Shown here piece by piece: positions 45,661 through 57,368 of a stretch of 64,000 nucleotides of DNA. Under the pieces are notes generated by a model. It was not told the origin of the DNA and made no database searches. It was given only the letters and a program-made list of their open reading frames with translations. Source of the DNA: Alisma plantago-aquatica (taxonomy: Eukaryota > Streptophyta > Magnoliopsida > Alismatales > Alismataceae). Position numbers and translations under genes: made by a program. Each line of letters starts with the position of its first letter. Position 1 is the stretch's first letter. The stretch covers positions 1,616,793,711 through 1,616,857,710 of the forward strand of contig OY856409.1 of the NCBI GenBank assembly GCA_963693085.1, in the 5' to 3' direction.

Positions 45661-46342
45661 GTTACTAACACCCAAGAATTTCCTTCATCCCTGTTCTCTC
45701 TATCTTTGCATTTCATGAACTTCTTTCTTCCCCTATGACTATTCCCCCTCTTCTGAACTTCTTTACCCACCAACATTATTGACCCTTAGTTCTCCTTTAA
45801 AGCTGACGCTGCTCATTGACTACTTCTACTATTGCTGCTAGTCACTACCGCCACCGTTAGAGTCCTTCGTTGGTTCTATTGCTATCTTCTTTGCTACTGG
45901 TTACCCACCACTACTGAGGCATCCTGTCGTGACGTGAGGTCATTTTCTCTTTCTTTTTGTTTTTTTATTTAGGGTTTGCTCTTTTTTTCTTTGTATAGGG
46001 TTTGCATTTTTTGTGATTTTTTTTCACACCTACTTATTGTATAATTGCTTGTTTGATTTATTATTTTACTTTTTTTTAATTTAATTTTATGTAAATTTGA
46101 ATTCATGTAGAATGTCTTGATTTATCTAATTATAATTGTAAATACATGTATAATTTATTATTTGATTTTTCTGGATTGTATAATCTATGATAAAATGTTC
46201 CTTTATTATCTATGTGGTTGCATTGTTCAATTTGAGTTGGATATTAATTATGCATATGAATTCATACATTGAGTTGATATGAATTTACCTAAATTATGTT
46301 AATTTGATTTAAATTGAAATTAATAACCATGAATTTACCTAA
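45661..46342 (+). other. CACTA 5' non-coding region
   Basis: A pyrimidine-rich stretch (45.70-45.95 kb), followed by AT-rich DNA. No coding similarity is seen. By position it would be the upstream untranslated or promoter part of the CACTA element. Confidence 0.45.
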
Positions 46343-46380
46343 ACTCTAAACCCTAAACACCTAACCCCTAAACCCTAAAT
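46343..46380 (+). repeat. Short telomere-like AAACCCT stretch
   Basis: Four degenerate AAACCCTAA-like units (CTAAACCCTAAACACCTAAC, then CCCTAAACCCTAAA). Too short and impure for a telomeric array. Confidence 0.7.
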
Positions 46381-46405
46381 TTGAATCCATAAATAGACAT
46401 TTTTT

Positions 46406-47240
46406 GGCCTAGAAACCATCCCAAGATTTACTCATTAGGAGTAAATCCTGACAGTCTCTAGTTTGGGACTATTCTCAAACACTTAATCTCACTTAGGATG
46501 TGAGTGTATAATGCACATTTGGTTTTCAAGAATATTTCAACATTCATTTTTCTATTTGTTCTTCGGGTCCATATGTAGGTGGCTATTTTCCCATCTACAT
46601 TGGTGTATTGGAGAACTGAGGGAAATCTTCCGGAAATTCTTGAAATACAAAAATTCTTTATATGGGATTAAGAGAGGCATTCTCTCCCCCTCTCGCATGC
46701 TCGTAGTGGAGGCTGAACGCCCAGGAGGGTGGTAAATCAAGGCGACAACTAGGATTCGAACCCATGTCCCTTTGTTAGGGGACACCATGCTTGACTACTT
46801 GAGCCACTCCAAAAATTCACTATACACTTACTAGTGAGACTAAGTGTTCAAGAATGGGATAGATACTACATTTTAATCAACATGAATGCTAAAGATATAT
46901 ATATATATATCCTTGTGGCCTAAAAACCCATGCAAGACTTACTCAATAAATCTTGGATATTTCCCTATTTGGGGATATTCTTGAACACTTAGTCTCACTT
47001 GGATGTGAGTATATAATGTGTGTTTGGTTTCCAAGAATATCTCTACATTCGTCTCTTCATTTTTTCTCTGAGTGCATATGTAGGTGGGCATTTTCCCATC
47101 TACATCAGTGTAGTTGGATAATTATAGAGAAATGCCATCAAAATATTCTTGAAATTCCAACATGCATTATATAATTACTGGTGCGAATAAGTGTTCAAGA
47201 ATTGTATAGGTGGTCTACATTCTTCAACGTGAATGCTAAA
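46406..47240 (+). repeat. 324-326 bp direct duplication, left copy interrupted by a SINE
   Basis: Copy 1 is 46406-46893 and copy 2 is 46917-47240. Both start GGCCTA(G/A)AAACC and end GAATGCTAAA. After removing the SINE and one target duplicate (162 bases), copy 1 is 326 bases and copy 2 is 324. They are separated by a short TA-rich spacer. They differ by many substitutions, so the duplication is old. Confidence 0.9.
46663..46810 (-). mobile_element. tRNA-derived SINE
   Basis: A 148-base minus-strand element starting GGAGTGGCTCAAGTAGTCAA (A-box-like) and carrying the B box GGTTCGAATCC (46752-46762). It is flanked by imperfect 14-base duplications, AAAAATTCTTTATA (46649-46662) and AAAAATTCACTATA (46811-46824). 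The undisturbed second copy of the surrounding duplication lacks it, which proves the insertion and its ends. Confidence 0.88.
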
Positions 47241-47321
47241 TATTGTTTTCAAAACTAATTTGGTCTTAATTCAAATAAACTTTATTTGAAGTACTCAATG
47301 TGATGATAGTTTAGGGCCAAG

Positions 47322-49793
47322 ATGGATCGACATGGGATGTCCATTGAAAACCATGACACTAAAGTGTTTAGAAGTGGTCTTAGTGAGTTTATAAGATTGT
47401 GGAGGAGCATAGGAGCAATCTAGAGATAGTTTTATTTCCCTATAGGAATTGCAGTAACACCTTGAAGGTCGATATTATTGATGAAATCAAAAGTCATATC
47501 TTGTGCAATGGGATTATATAGAGTTATCACAGTGGTACTGGCATGGTGAGATTCCTACTAAGAGATCAGTGGATGTCTATAGTGGAAATTTTATGGAAGA
47601 ACAAAGGGCCAATGATGTTGATGTGAATGAGCCAATTCTTAATGACATGGTTGATGCAGTGCTAGATAATTATGGTGTAAATATTACTGATCCTCCTTCC
47701 TCATTTGTAAACATTGTGTATGATGTTGAGAAATCATTATACTTAGGTTGTACTAAGTTTACAAGGTTGAGATTTGTGTTGATATGGTACATTATAAAGT
47801 CTAACAATAGGTGGAGTGATAAAAGTTTCACATATCTATTATATTTGTTGAAAGAAATTCTTCTTGAAGGGAACACGCTTCCAATATTCAGATACAAAAC
47901 AAATAGAATGTTGTGGCCAATGGGAATGGAGGATAAGAAGATACATGCATGCATGAATGATAGTGTGTTATTCTAAAAGGATTGTATCGATATGAAAGAT
48001 TCTTCAAAATGCAAGGAATCAAGGTACAAAATGACAACTTCGGGTAAGACTAAGATATGTTCTCCTACCAAGGTGTGTGGTATCTACCTGTAATGCCATA
48101 ATTTTAGTTCTTATTTTTTAATTTAGTAGATGCACATAATTTATCTTGGCTTGCAAAGGCAAAGACAACAATGACGGACTAAGCATCCCAAGCAATGCTA
48201 ACAATTCTCACTGTATGAGAGATCAATTTGAATAAAAAATCTCTTGTTTGAAAAAAAAAATGACTTCCCAACATGTGCAAAATTTTCTAGATACAACATA
48301 AAAGGAGCTAAAGTGTGTCCTATAAGTGAGGAAAATATTGATTCAATATGACTAAAATATGGTGCTAAGAGCCGGAGAGCAGTAGCTCATGTGGTCACAG
48401 CACGGGGCCTCTCATGAAGGGTCCCGAGTTCAAATCTCCCTAGTGGTACCATTTGGAATTATTTCTCCCATAGCGCAGTCGGCCTCTGTGTGACTTAATG
48501 GGCTATGCTCCTTACAGGATGGAGCTAAGCTCCCCAGGTTGGGCTCGGCACAAGCCTTATGAGTCTCCTAGGTTACCAAAAAAATATGGTGATAAGACTG
48601 TATATTTTGGTCATCAAAGGTCTCTCCCAAAAAGGCATCATTATTGAAGGCTTCACAAAGCATTTAATGGCTCAACTAAGGAATGGAGTGCCCATAAACC
48701 TATGCTAGGGGAGGATGTTTATGTAGAGTAAGAGGCATTGTCAATGAATCTGGTAAGGACCATGTACTAACCCCACATGTGATAAATATTTATTGAGAAG
48801 AAGTCAATATTATGAGATCTTTTATTGGAATTCTTTGATGATTAGGCACTGTATCAATGTCATGCATGTTCAAACAAATATATGTGATAACGTCATTAGT
48901 ACTCTATTGAATATATTAGGTAAGATTGAAGACATCATCAAATCCAAAATGGACCTGCGTGAAAGGGGTATTCGAAAAGAATTAAAGATAGAGGTTATTA
49001 GTGGTCTCCACACATATTTATCTCTTACTTGTTACACTTTGTCTAGACAACAAAAAATATCTTTCTACATTTGGTTGATTAATGTTAAAGTAGCACAAGG
49101 ATACTCTTCCAATATCTGTAGATTGGTATCAATGAAATATCTGAAGTTAAAAGGTCTTAAATGTCATGATTCTCACACCCCAATACAACAAATATTTTCT
49201 ATGGATATTTTATCTATATTTTCGAAGCATGTAAGGTTTGCAATCACCATGATTTATTTCTTGTTGAATGCTCTAAGCAACAAAGTTATAGATTCTGTGA
49301 ATCTTGATAAGTTTCAAAGAGAAGTGGTTGTTACCTTGTGCCATCTTGAGATGTATTTTCCTCCTTCATTCTTTGATATAATGGTACATGTTGTTCACCA
49401 TTTGACTAGGGAAGTGAAGATGTTGGGTTTGATTTTATTGCATTGGATGTATCCTTTTGAACAATACATGAGTGTGCTTATATGTGACATTCAAAATAAT
49501 TATCTTCCTGAAGGTAGTATTAGTTAGGGTTATGTGTCTAGGGAGGTGATGGAATTTTTCAATGATTATTTAATTTTCAATGAAACTCCTACCTTATGTA
49601 AAATCCCCTCGCATTGTCGCTTACTCTAGCAAAGGGATATAGGAGCATGAGTTAAAGGAATCAGTCATGAGTTGTGGGAACAAGCACACTTGTATGTTTT
49701 ATAGAACATCAATGAAGTGGGTATTTATATTGCCAAGCACACCAATTTTATCAAGAGATGATATCCTCGAGCCAATTTAAGTAGGTTTGATAG
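47322..49793 (+). pseudogene. CACTA (TNP2-like) transposase, decayed
   Basis: Plus-strand transposase relic of an En/Spm-CACTA element. From 47322 a reading resembles the N-terminal transposase-associated zinc region (DRHGMSIENHD). 47503-47976 holds the conserved part with LYLGCTKFTRL, RWSDKSFTYLLYLLKE and KIHACMNDSVLF. 48.24-48.35 and 48.60-48.76 kb give DFPTCAKFSRY, YGDKTVYFGHQR and LPKRHH. 48793-49527 is open for 244 codons (MIRHCINVMHVQTNICDNV, CHLEMYFPPSFFDIMVHVVHH, LHWMYPFEQYM). The end reads YPRANLSRFDSVG, where the Copia LTR begins. The block between the first two parts that usually carries GLASDGFNPFG and the catalytic core is missing, and a SINE interrupts it at 48370. Confidence 0.92.
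48370..48580 (+). mobile_element. tRNA-derived SINE, second family, inside the CACTA transposase
   Basis: A 211-base plus-strand element with A box TAGCTCATGTGG (48383-48394) and B box GAGTTCAAATCTCC (48426-48439), then a body unlike the first SINE. Target duplications AAAATATGGTGCTAAG (48354-48369) and AAAATATGGTGATAAG (48581-48596) flank it. Removing it rejoins the transposase reading KYGDKTVYFG, which confirms the borders. Confidence 0.9.
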
Positions 49794-50776
49794 TGTTGGT
49801 ATGTATGCCCAGTAAGCCAATCATATAATGATTGTGATATGGCATTAGATACCTGATTTGATAATAATAAATGAAAGCTTCCAAATTATTTTGTATATTC
49901 AGTTATGAGATAATGAATTACATAATAAATGTCTAGAGAATGATATTACACAATGATGTATGCCATCAAGTATGTGATTTGGAAGAATGAGATCATACGG
50001 ATGTTAAGAGTATATGCATTCTCATTATGTCCCTGATCGGTTGTTATTGTGGAAGGTAGATAGATAGAAATAACACATAAGATCATAGTGTGAGTTGGTT
50101 GATTACTAAATCTCATTAGTCATGATATGGATATATCAAGCCAAGCACACATATACATGTTAGGGAACAGTGTATCAGACAGACCCACTGTGAGACTAAC
50201 ACATGGAAGCCATCTTCATGGAAGTCATAGTCAACTCTCACAGTGATGGTGGTGGATGTAGTTCTTAGACCTAAAATCACTACACTCATCACATGTTGTT
50301 GGGTACACTTTTACATCATCAAACACAGTATTGAAACATGATTTGTTATAACGGTGATGATTGAGAGACTTTAACACATGGGGATTGACTGTGAGTGATA
50401 GATGTGGGATTTGTCCCTCCAATAGGAGTATGATATCCAAGGCCTCTTAATTAGAGAGACTGAGAAAAGTATGGCCATATACATCTGAGTCAATATATGA
50501 TATTTAGCTTACATATATCTCATGCAGTCTGCTCTGATTCAAGGAAAAAGATTGAATAATAACGAGGATGACTGCTCTATGCCTCTAGTTCAATCGGGAT
50601 ATCAGTGACAAAGGAACTATACAAACACTGTAACACCATACACATATTGTAGGTTGAAGTTGCTCCCCAACTTTCCATTCACATGGGTAGCAATGATGTG
50701 CGACTAGGCACCACTCTTTTCGTGTGATGTCATAAGCTAGTTATGGACATTCACTGCCAATGTGATATGGGACCGA
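49794..50776 (+). repeat. Copia 5' LTR, left part (split by Tekay-3)
   Basis: It begins TGTTGGTATGTATGCCCAG at the point where the CACTA transposase reading breaks off. The TGTTGGTATG start and the AAGCCAATCA text are usual for plant Copia LTRs. The second part is 61591-62907. Together they make an LTR of about 2.3 kb that ends CCTTACA directly before a primer site. The 3' LTR lies outside the window. Confidence 0.75.
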
Positions 50777-51559
50777 TGTTACAACCCCAATTCTTGGGTT
50801 CATTGGGTGAGAAATGTAATTTGTCACATTAAATATATTTGGTCAAATAATGATACAATTCGTTTCGAATAAATGGATTTCGTTTACAATAGCCTTGATG
50901 ATTGTGTTGTGGGCTTTATTGTCTATTGAGCCCAATAACAAGGAAATTCAACTAATAAATGAATAATTGAGTTTTTGAGAAAAGAGAGATGTGGAAACCT
51001 CTAGAAGGCAAAATAATGCAATCCAAAGGTGGATTTCATGCCTCTTGGGTTCCTTGGGTCCCAAGGAGTCCAAAGTTGCAAATAAAATACAATAAGAAAT
51101 GAAAAGATCAATTAAGTGTTTCTTTATTAAGAAAGAAATTGAAAATAATGATGTGGAAAATAAGTGGAAAGAAGTATAATTGAGTTATCCTTGATGGAAT
51201 TTCGTATCCCAAGGATTCCTAATGTTAAAAGGAGCCCCAATAAAGGAGAAGAAAGAGAAAATACCAATAAAGCAAAATAAGATGATAATATGATGCATAA
51301 TGAATGAATTTCATGGTATTATTAAAAGGGAGATATTTTCTACTAAAGGAGAATATAATTTCGTGCCAATAAATCAAAAGGCAAGTACAAAGAAGATAAA
51401 GGAAGAAATGTTCGAAATCCTAATATTTAAAGAAAAAGGAATATCAAAAAGATGTTTGGGAGAGAGAGAATCTTGCTTCCAATAAAGGAATTGGATTCCT
51501 ATTGGGAAAGAGCACAATTGCTTCGTGGGCAAGCATCTTAGGGCATCGATACCCTCCCC

Positions 51560-51567
51560 TATATAAG
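51560..51567 (+). promoter_or_regulatory. TATA box, Tekay-3 5' LTR
   Basis: TATATAAG preceded by CCCTCCCC, repeated at 59156-59163 in the other LTR. Confidence 0.65.
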
Positions 51568-53363
51568 GGGTAGGGCTTTTGGCTCGAGTTTGAGAGATCC
51601 CACACGTCTCACTCTCATCTCCTCCCTCTTCTTTGTTCAAACCCTAGTTGAGAAGAGCACATATAACCCTGGGGCAGCGAGGACTCATGGGGTCACCACG
51701 GTCGATGAGAGAGGTTCTACGACAACCCTAGGATGATCAACTATCTCTCTCGCGCTCCCGTCTTCATGCTGCCCAAGCTGAAGGTCTGCCAACCTGCAAC
51801 AGCTCGCGGTCTTGGATAACGTTCGATCGACCATATTGGCCACTAACCAGTGGTGCCCCGCACACGCAGGAGTACAGCAGAGGCAGGGAAGGGGTCCCCG
51901 GTGGCCGATGAGGCCTGAGGAGGGGCGGTAGGGCCGCACCAACTCCTACAACAGCGGCAGTGCTAGGGCACGCGCGAGGTAGAAGAAGGCCTTGGGTCGT
52001 TGGACCGTTCTACCCTTTAGGGTAGTGAAGGAGTGACCCACTTAACCAAGGGAAAAAAGGGACAATTCGAAATGTTTTCAAACACAGCCGAACAACGTTG
52101 CATGGAGCGGACACTTGACGCACTCTGATTGGCCCAAAGTAAGTGAATTTTGCTAAATTCGTATCTCCTTAATAGTAGCTCGGATGAATACGCATAAAAT
52201 ATGAAAATTGCTCATAAAAATGAGAGGAATCTAATAAAAATATATTTTGAAGCTAATTACTCTTGAAATTGAAAACGTAGTGTAAGTTATCAACTTTTAT
52301 GAATTAAAGATTAAGAAACCCTATTTTGATATGATTAATATATTTAGTAGGGTTTAATGGATGATTAAAGTTGGTATTAACCTGTTAATGATAAAAAGGA
52401 ACTTTAGGAACAAAAATGATGAAATTTGCATGTAATTGGTTTAATTGGAGTTTCATGTGCATGAATATACTTTAATGGGCCTTGAAACCCTAATATTGGT
52501 AAATGCGACTATTAATGGTTTTAATTATTCAAAATCATGAATAAAGCTAAGATATAATGACTATAAGCTATTTCAAGCATTAAAGTTCCTAATTTGTGGA
52601 TAAATGCCCTTAATGTAGTAATTATGGTTTTCTAATAAATAAAAGGTAGAATTAATGACAAATAGAGTTCATATGTGAATTAAACCATAATGAACTATGA
52701 ATTGATGATGAATGTGCATAATGATCTTGTCATGGATTAAAAGGATAAAAATAGTAGCTTTAATGTAAAATAGGCTTAATGGACTTAATTAATGGATAAT
52801 GATGTCTTTAATCCGGAAATAAGGTTATATGTTGTTAAAAGGTAACCTTAGTATCTTTCGTGAAGAATAGACGAGATAAATAGGGTTTGTGAATAATGGT
52901 ATAAAATTAGGGTTTAAAATAGTAAAATATGAAGGGAAACCCTAATTGCAATGGAAACTCTAAAAGTGAACTAGAAACCCTAGGAAGCGAGCTAGGTTTA
53001 ATAGATCTTGATGACCTGAGTAATAAATAGAAATTGCATGATTATTTTAGGATCTTGTTATGTGTGCTTGCTTACTTGGATTTCTTACTTGAATGGATTA
53101 TTCTGTCTCAAATCAGCCAGACATGTATGTGGTTACGCTTATGAATAATCTCTCTAGTTTCACGGTGATTCCTGAACATTTTATCGGTTGCTTGGAAATA
53201 ACTATTAGATGCCTATTTATTTCATGCAACTATAAAGTGAATATGATTATCACTATAAATGTGCATACATGACTGGCTTAGATCCTGGTCCACCTTTGTG
53301 GCTTTGCAAAGGCTAAAAAGGGGTAACCTAGAGCAAGGTCTAGGTTATCGTGAGTTAGAAATT

Positions 53364-53448
53364 GGGCTACCCACGTGTAGTGCCATGAGACTCTTTAGCA
53401 TGCCATGAGTTAAGGAGTGGGCTACCTACGAGTAGTGCCATGTGACTC
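53364..53448 (+). repeat. Two-copy direct repeat in the Tekay-3 LTR
   Basis: Two 30-base units, GGGCTACC(C/T)ACG(T/A)GTAGTG then CCATG(A/T)GACTC, at 53364-53393 and 53419-53448. The same pair is in the 3' LTR near 60957-61041. Confidence 0.9.
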
Positions 53449-53997
53449 AACCCTAGAAACTGGTTCACCTGTTAGGTGGGATCATGAGGGGTTTAATGGG
53501 GATCTACCATAAGGAAGGTAGCATCCATGTCCACTGCAGGGATAGCGTAGAGGCTAGGGTATGTAGGGATTGAGCAGTTATGCAGAAAATGTAAAGTTGT
53601 TTTTTTAAAACATAATTGACTTATTACATTGTTATCATAGTTGCATGATTATTGTTTCCCCCACATACCAGCTTTATGCTGACCGACGTTTTGTTTGTCA
53701 GTGTTTTAGGTACAAGCCAAAAGGACAAATAGTAAATCGTCATATTGTGGAATACATGAATTAAAATACAAGGAGGATTAGTTAGAGTAGAATCCATATG
53801 TGGATAGAAGTTTAGAGATCCAAGTTTTCAAAAGGTATGCAAAGTTTTTATTTTTTTTACCATATTTCAGTATAGTTGGTAGAATTTAATAATTGTTATT
53901 GATTATTTGTCAAACCTTTGATCATGTTAATTTGGATAATGGCTCTGACCTTCTGATCTCCCTTAATTGGGGGTTACCAAGAGGCGGGGTCATTATA

Positions 53998-56900
53998 TTT
54001 GGTATTAGAGCATATGTTCCTCATTTAATCCTTAATAATTATTAAACTTTACAAACTCTGTAGAACCCAAGGGAGTTATTAGAGGATTTTCTGAAATACA
54101 GAGGTGTCTAGAAAAGGATCACGTCCGGGGGCTGGCAAGATTTTCCTCCGCACCACTAGTCAGAATATGAGGACTCCCAGATTAGTGTGACTGCCTGGCC
54201 AAAGTCTCGGGATTTGACTTGAAATAAGATACCTTTAGGACTCTCTCATCTTGTTCATCCCTTCTCAACCCTAATTCTGTTAAGATTCTGAGTTTTAGGG
54301 TTTTTCTCTCTTTTCCTCACCCTCTTGAGGTATGGGTAAGGTTGATAAGGTTTAAGGAATACTCCACCAAATTAATGAAAAGCATGTAAATAAGATGTCA
54401 TGGACATAAGCTTAATAGATTAAGTGTAAACTAAAGGTTGGATACATTCTTAGGTCGTATGACATAAGTTGTCATGCCCTCAGGAGAGACCTGAGGCTAG
54501 ACCTTCTTGTCAAGAGGATAAGTGAAGAGAGTTAGTCTTGGAGGTAGAGATCTACATTACAAGTAGAGACATGGCACATCCTCTGAGGATGATGTTAACC
54601 CTAACCCTAAGTGAAGGTTAAAGAGAGAGATGACATGATGAGTCAGACGTCATGGTATACCAAGTGTTTGGATAGACATGACTTGGATGCCATATGAGCC
54701 ATGAGAGGTTGGATGACCGAGTACCTTTGGCGACCCAACCTTGGGAAGGGTCATGCATGTTAGAGTGAAGGATAGCTCCTTCATTGATGAGTCTAGAGAA
54801 GAACCCATGGAAACCCCATGAGCTTATATGAGCATGGCATAGTAGGCACCCAGGATATGTCAGTAATGCGAGCAGCGGGTTGAAACCCTGGCCAAGGGAG
54901 TATGGAGGATAGTTGACGAGATAAGCATAAAGGGCTAGGGATAACCTCGAGAAAACATAAGTTTGAACATAAGTATCACCCATGTAGTGGTATGTTTGTG
55001 AGCTTGATCCACCTTCATGGAGAGAGGACCTCTGGTAGTGAGGATTTTGTAGGGTTAGCTCTAGAGAGAGAGAGCAGGAACGATGCAAGAAGGTCGGAAG
55101 CCTAGATTCTGAGATATGAGGAAAGTGGGGAGTTGAGGATGATGTGACCTAAGTGGATGTTTGTGGTTGCCTCATGCTTGATCCTTGGAGGTTGATGATA
55201 TCTTGGTTTCCATTAGAGGAACCAAACCCTAGAGAGTGGATGAGGCTTCTGGTACCTAGGTGCCCATGGTATGGGTGGTTACCTTCTGAGATAGGGAGAA
55301 GAGTTCTTTAGACCTGGAGAGGTTTAGTAACAGGTTGTGAGGCCTTATACCTTATTGGTTGTCCTTGAGGAGAACTCCACTCTAAAGTGTTGCTCGAGTA
55401 GGAGGATGACAGTAAGTGCATGTTGTACCTTGTACATGTTTGGTTCGTGGTTAAGAGGTTGAGCATGCAGTTGGACACCCAAAAAGTGAACCTAGGTATA
55501 AGAGGCGAAGTGGTGTACCTGATGCTCATGATGAGATTTGAGTTTCTATAGATTCGAGCATGGTACCCCTCATGGTTAGAGGAGAGGGAAACCCCTTAAG
55601 TTTAAAGGTATGTTTATGATCTTGATCCAATGTTGAGGATGAGAACAAGTATGACCTAGCATGGTTTAGTAGGTGGTCTGTATGTGCCTTAGTGGTTGTT
55701 GGGTTAAGCATGCTCATGTGAATATGAATCCTAAGGATGTTTGTGACCTTGTTGTCAAGAGTTGTAGTTTCCTCCCATCCTGGGAGAGGAACCCTTTGGT
55801 AGGGAGTGTACTAGTTTGTGGGTTTTGTGGAAACCTAAAGAGGTCTCATAAGATCGTGAGAAGCTAAGTGAAAAGTACATGGTATGAGAATGAACATGTA
55901 GACCCATAGATAACCATCTCTATGTGCATGTGGATGTGTTACCATGGAGGTAACTGGTATGGGGCCTGACCAAGGTACGCAGGTTGCCAAGACCCTATGA
56001 AAGGATGGGAGTTAGCCCATGAATACAGAGAGAGAGATGATGAAGGCTTGGGTAAGGTTCTAAGATGGACATGTATTGTAATAGAATCCTAAGTCTATCC
56101 TAGGGTCAGGTAGGGATAAGACCGATGGAAGTAGGAGTTGCCTAATTACCTAGTTGCACATGACCATAGGGTCGGGAGGTAACAACTATCATTGTCTAAG
56201 GGCCATGGGTTAGGAGATTGATCACCTTCATGAACTCATGGGACCCAAAGGGAAGATGAGTAGGGCACTCTCTAGATGCATAAGGGAAGAGGGATGACCC
56301 CAAAAGTGTCGGCGCCCTATAGACCTAGAGGAGATGACTAAGGATTGTGTGGTGACCCAAGTAGGTTGGAAACTAGTTTTCTATGGAAGTAACTATGATA
56401 TCGAGAATAATGTTAAGGCATAAGATGCACGTTTCAACTAAGATTTAAAGGTGTACTGGAAAGGTGGGATGTACCATCTCTACTCTTGGAACAAGAAGAA
56501 GAACTTTGTATTTGGACTGCAGCCAAAGGCTTATTTCCTCTTTTTATGGGAGTGAGAGATAGGACAATAGGCATGCCATACACCAAGGATAAAAGATGAT
56601 GTGAGTTGGAACGTTGCTATGAGGTATGAGGACAGAGTTGATAACATACCCTAGTAGAGTGAATGATATAGGGATGGTTTACAAACACTAAGAGGAATAA
56701 TATATTCATCTTATGAGGATTTTGTTATCATGATCTATGAAGGTTGAGTTCGAAAAACCAAGAGAATAAGCTCAGAGTTTTCTTGATGAAGATAGACCTA
56801 GAGATGAGATGAGATAATAAGTGGAATACATGGAGGTGTATGTCTTCAAATTTACCTAAAATCTAAGGATGTGCAATGGTAATGGATGCTCTGGATGAGA

Positions 56901-57368
56901 TACAACTGCCTAGTTTAGATGGAGGCTAGAGGAGGTTGATAGGATAACCCCCAGCTGGAAAAAGAGATAAGTTTGGCTAACACTCAGAGGTGACAAGATC
57001 GGTCTAACAAGTTAATGGTTGTTTGGTTAGCCAGCCTAGGGCTTATCATGATAAAAGGATGGTTGTAGAACCTCATATGCACTTCTTCAGAAGGTGATGA
57101 AACCCTAATTAGAGTGGTTTAGGGTTTCTGAGGAATCAATCTTAAGGAATCATGACAATACATGAGATCATGATTTAAGATCACCATTAACCATGGTACT
57201 ATATAGATAATAAGTGACAGTGGTACTTTGAATACCTAAGATGAAGTTTCATGTGGGATGTGGCCATGAAAGCCAGGAGGTGAAGGACGAACATCAGTAA
57301 CCTAATGCATTAATATAAAGTATAAAGAGTTCCTGAGAGGGAATGGGAGTTCATCACTATGAATGTTG
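53998..57368 (+). pseudogene. Tekay-3 leader and unrecognisable gag/pol interior
   Basis: It opens with the primer site at 54000-54011, followed by a leader. I find no recognisable gag, protease, RT or RNase H in any plus-strand frame. Short frames such as 54618-55088 (minus) are on the wrong strand. Loosely repeated phrases (GGTATGTTTGTGAGCTTGAT at about 54990 and a variant at about 55605) suggest internal rearrangement. At about 4.4 kb, the interior is shorter than a full Tekay gag-pol, so deletion is likely. Confidence 0.6.
54000..54011 (+). other. Tekay-3 primer binding site
   Basis: TGGTATTAGAGC, one transition from the initiator tRNA-Met complement TGGTATCAGAGC, two bases after the LTR end. 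Confidence 0.9.

Larger units (their letters stand above)
50777..53997 (+). repeat. 5' LTR of Tekay-3
   Basis: 3,221 bases, TGTTACAACCCC to GGTCATTATA. It contains TATATAAG at 51560-51567 and a 55-base-period direct repeat at 53364-53448. Short open frames inside (for example 51300-51485) recur in the other LTR and have no known motif; they are not considered coding. Confidence 0.95.

Noticed and set aside
46343..46380. Internal telomere repeat
   Set aside because: Only a few impure AAACCCT units, common by chance in plant AT-rich DNA.
46752..46762. Possible tRNA gene
   Set aside because: A and B boxes are present but there is no tRNA cloverleaf or acceptor stem; target duplications and the empty second copy show it is a SINE.
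51300..51485. Short open frame conserved in both Tekay-3 LTRs (second copy at 58895)
   Set aside because: Conservation is explained by the LTR pair; the copies differ in length and no motif is seen.
54618..55088. 156-codon minus-strand frame in the Tekay-3 interior
   Set aside because: Wrong strand for the element (LTR polarity, primer site and integrase are all plus) and no recognisable domain.
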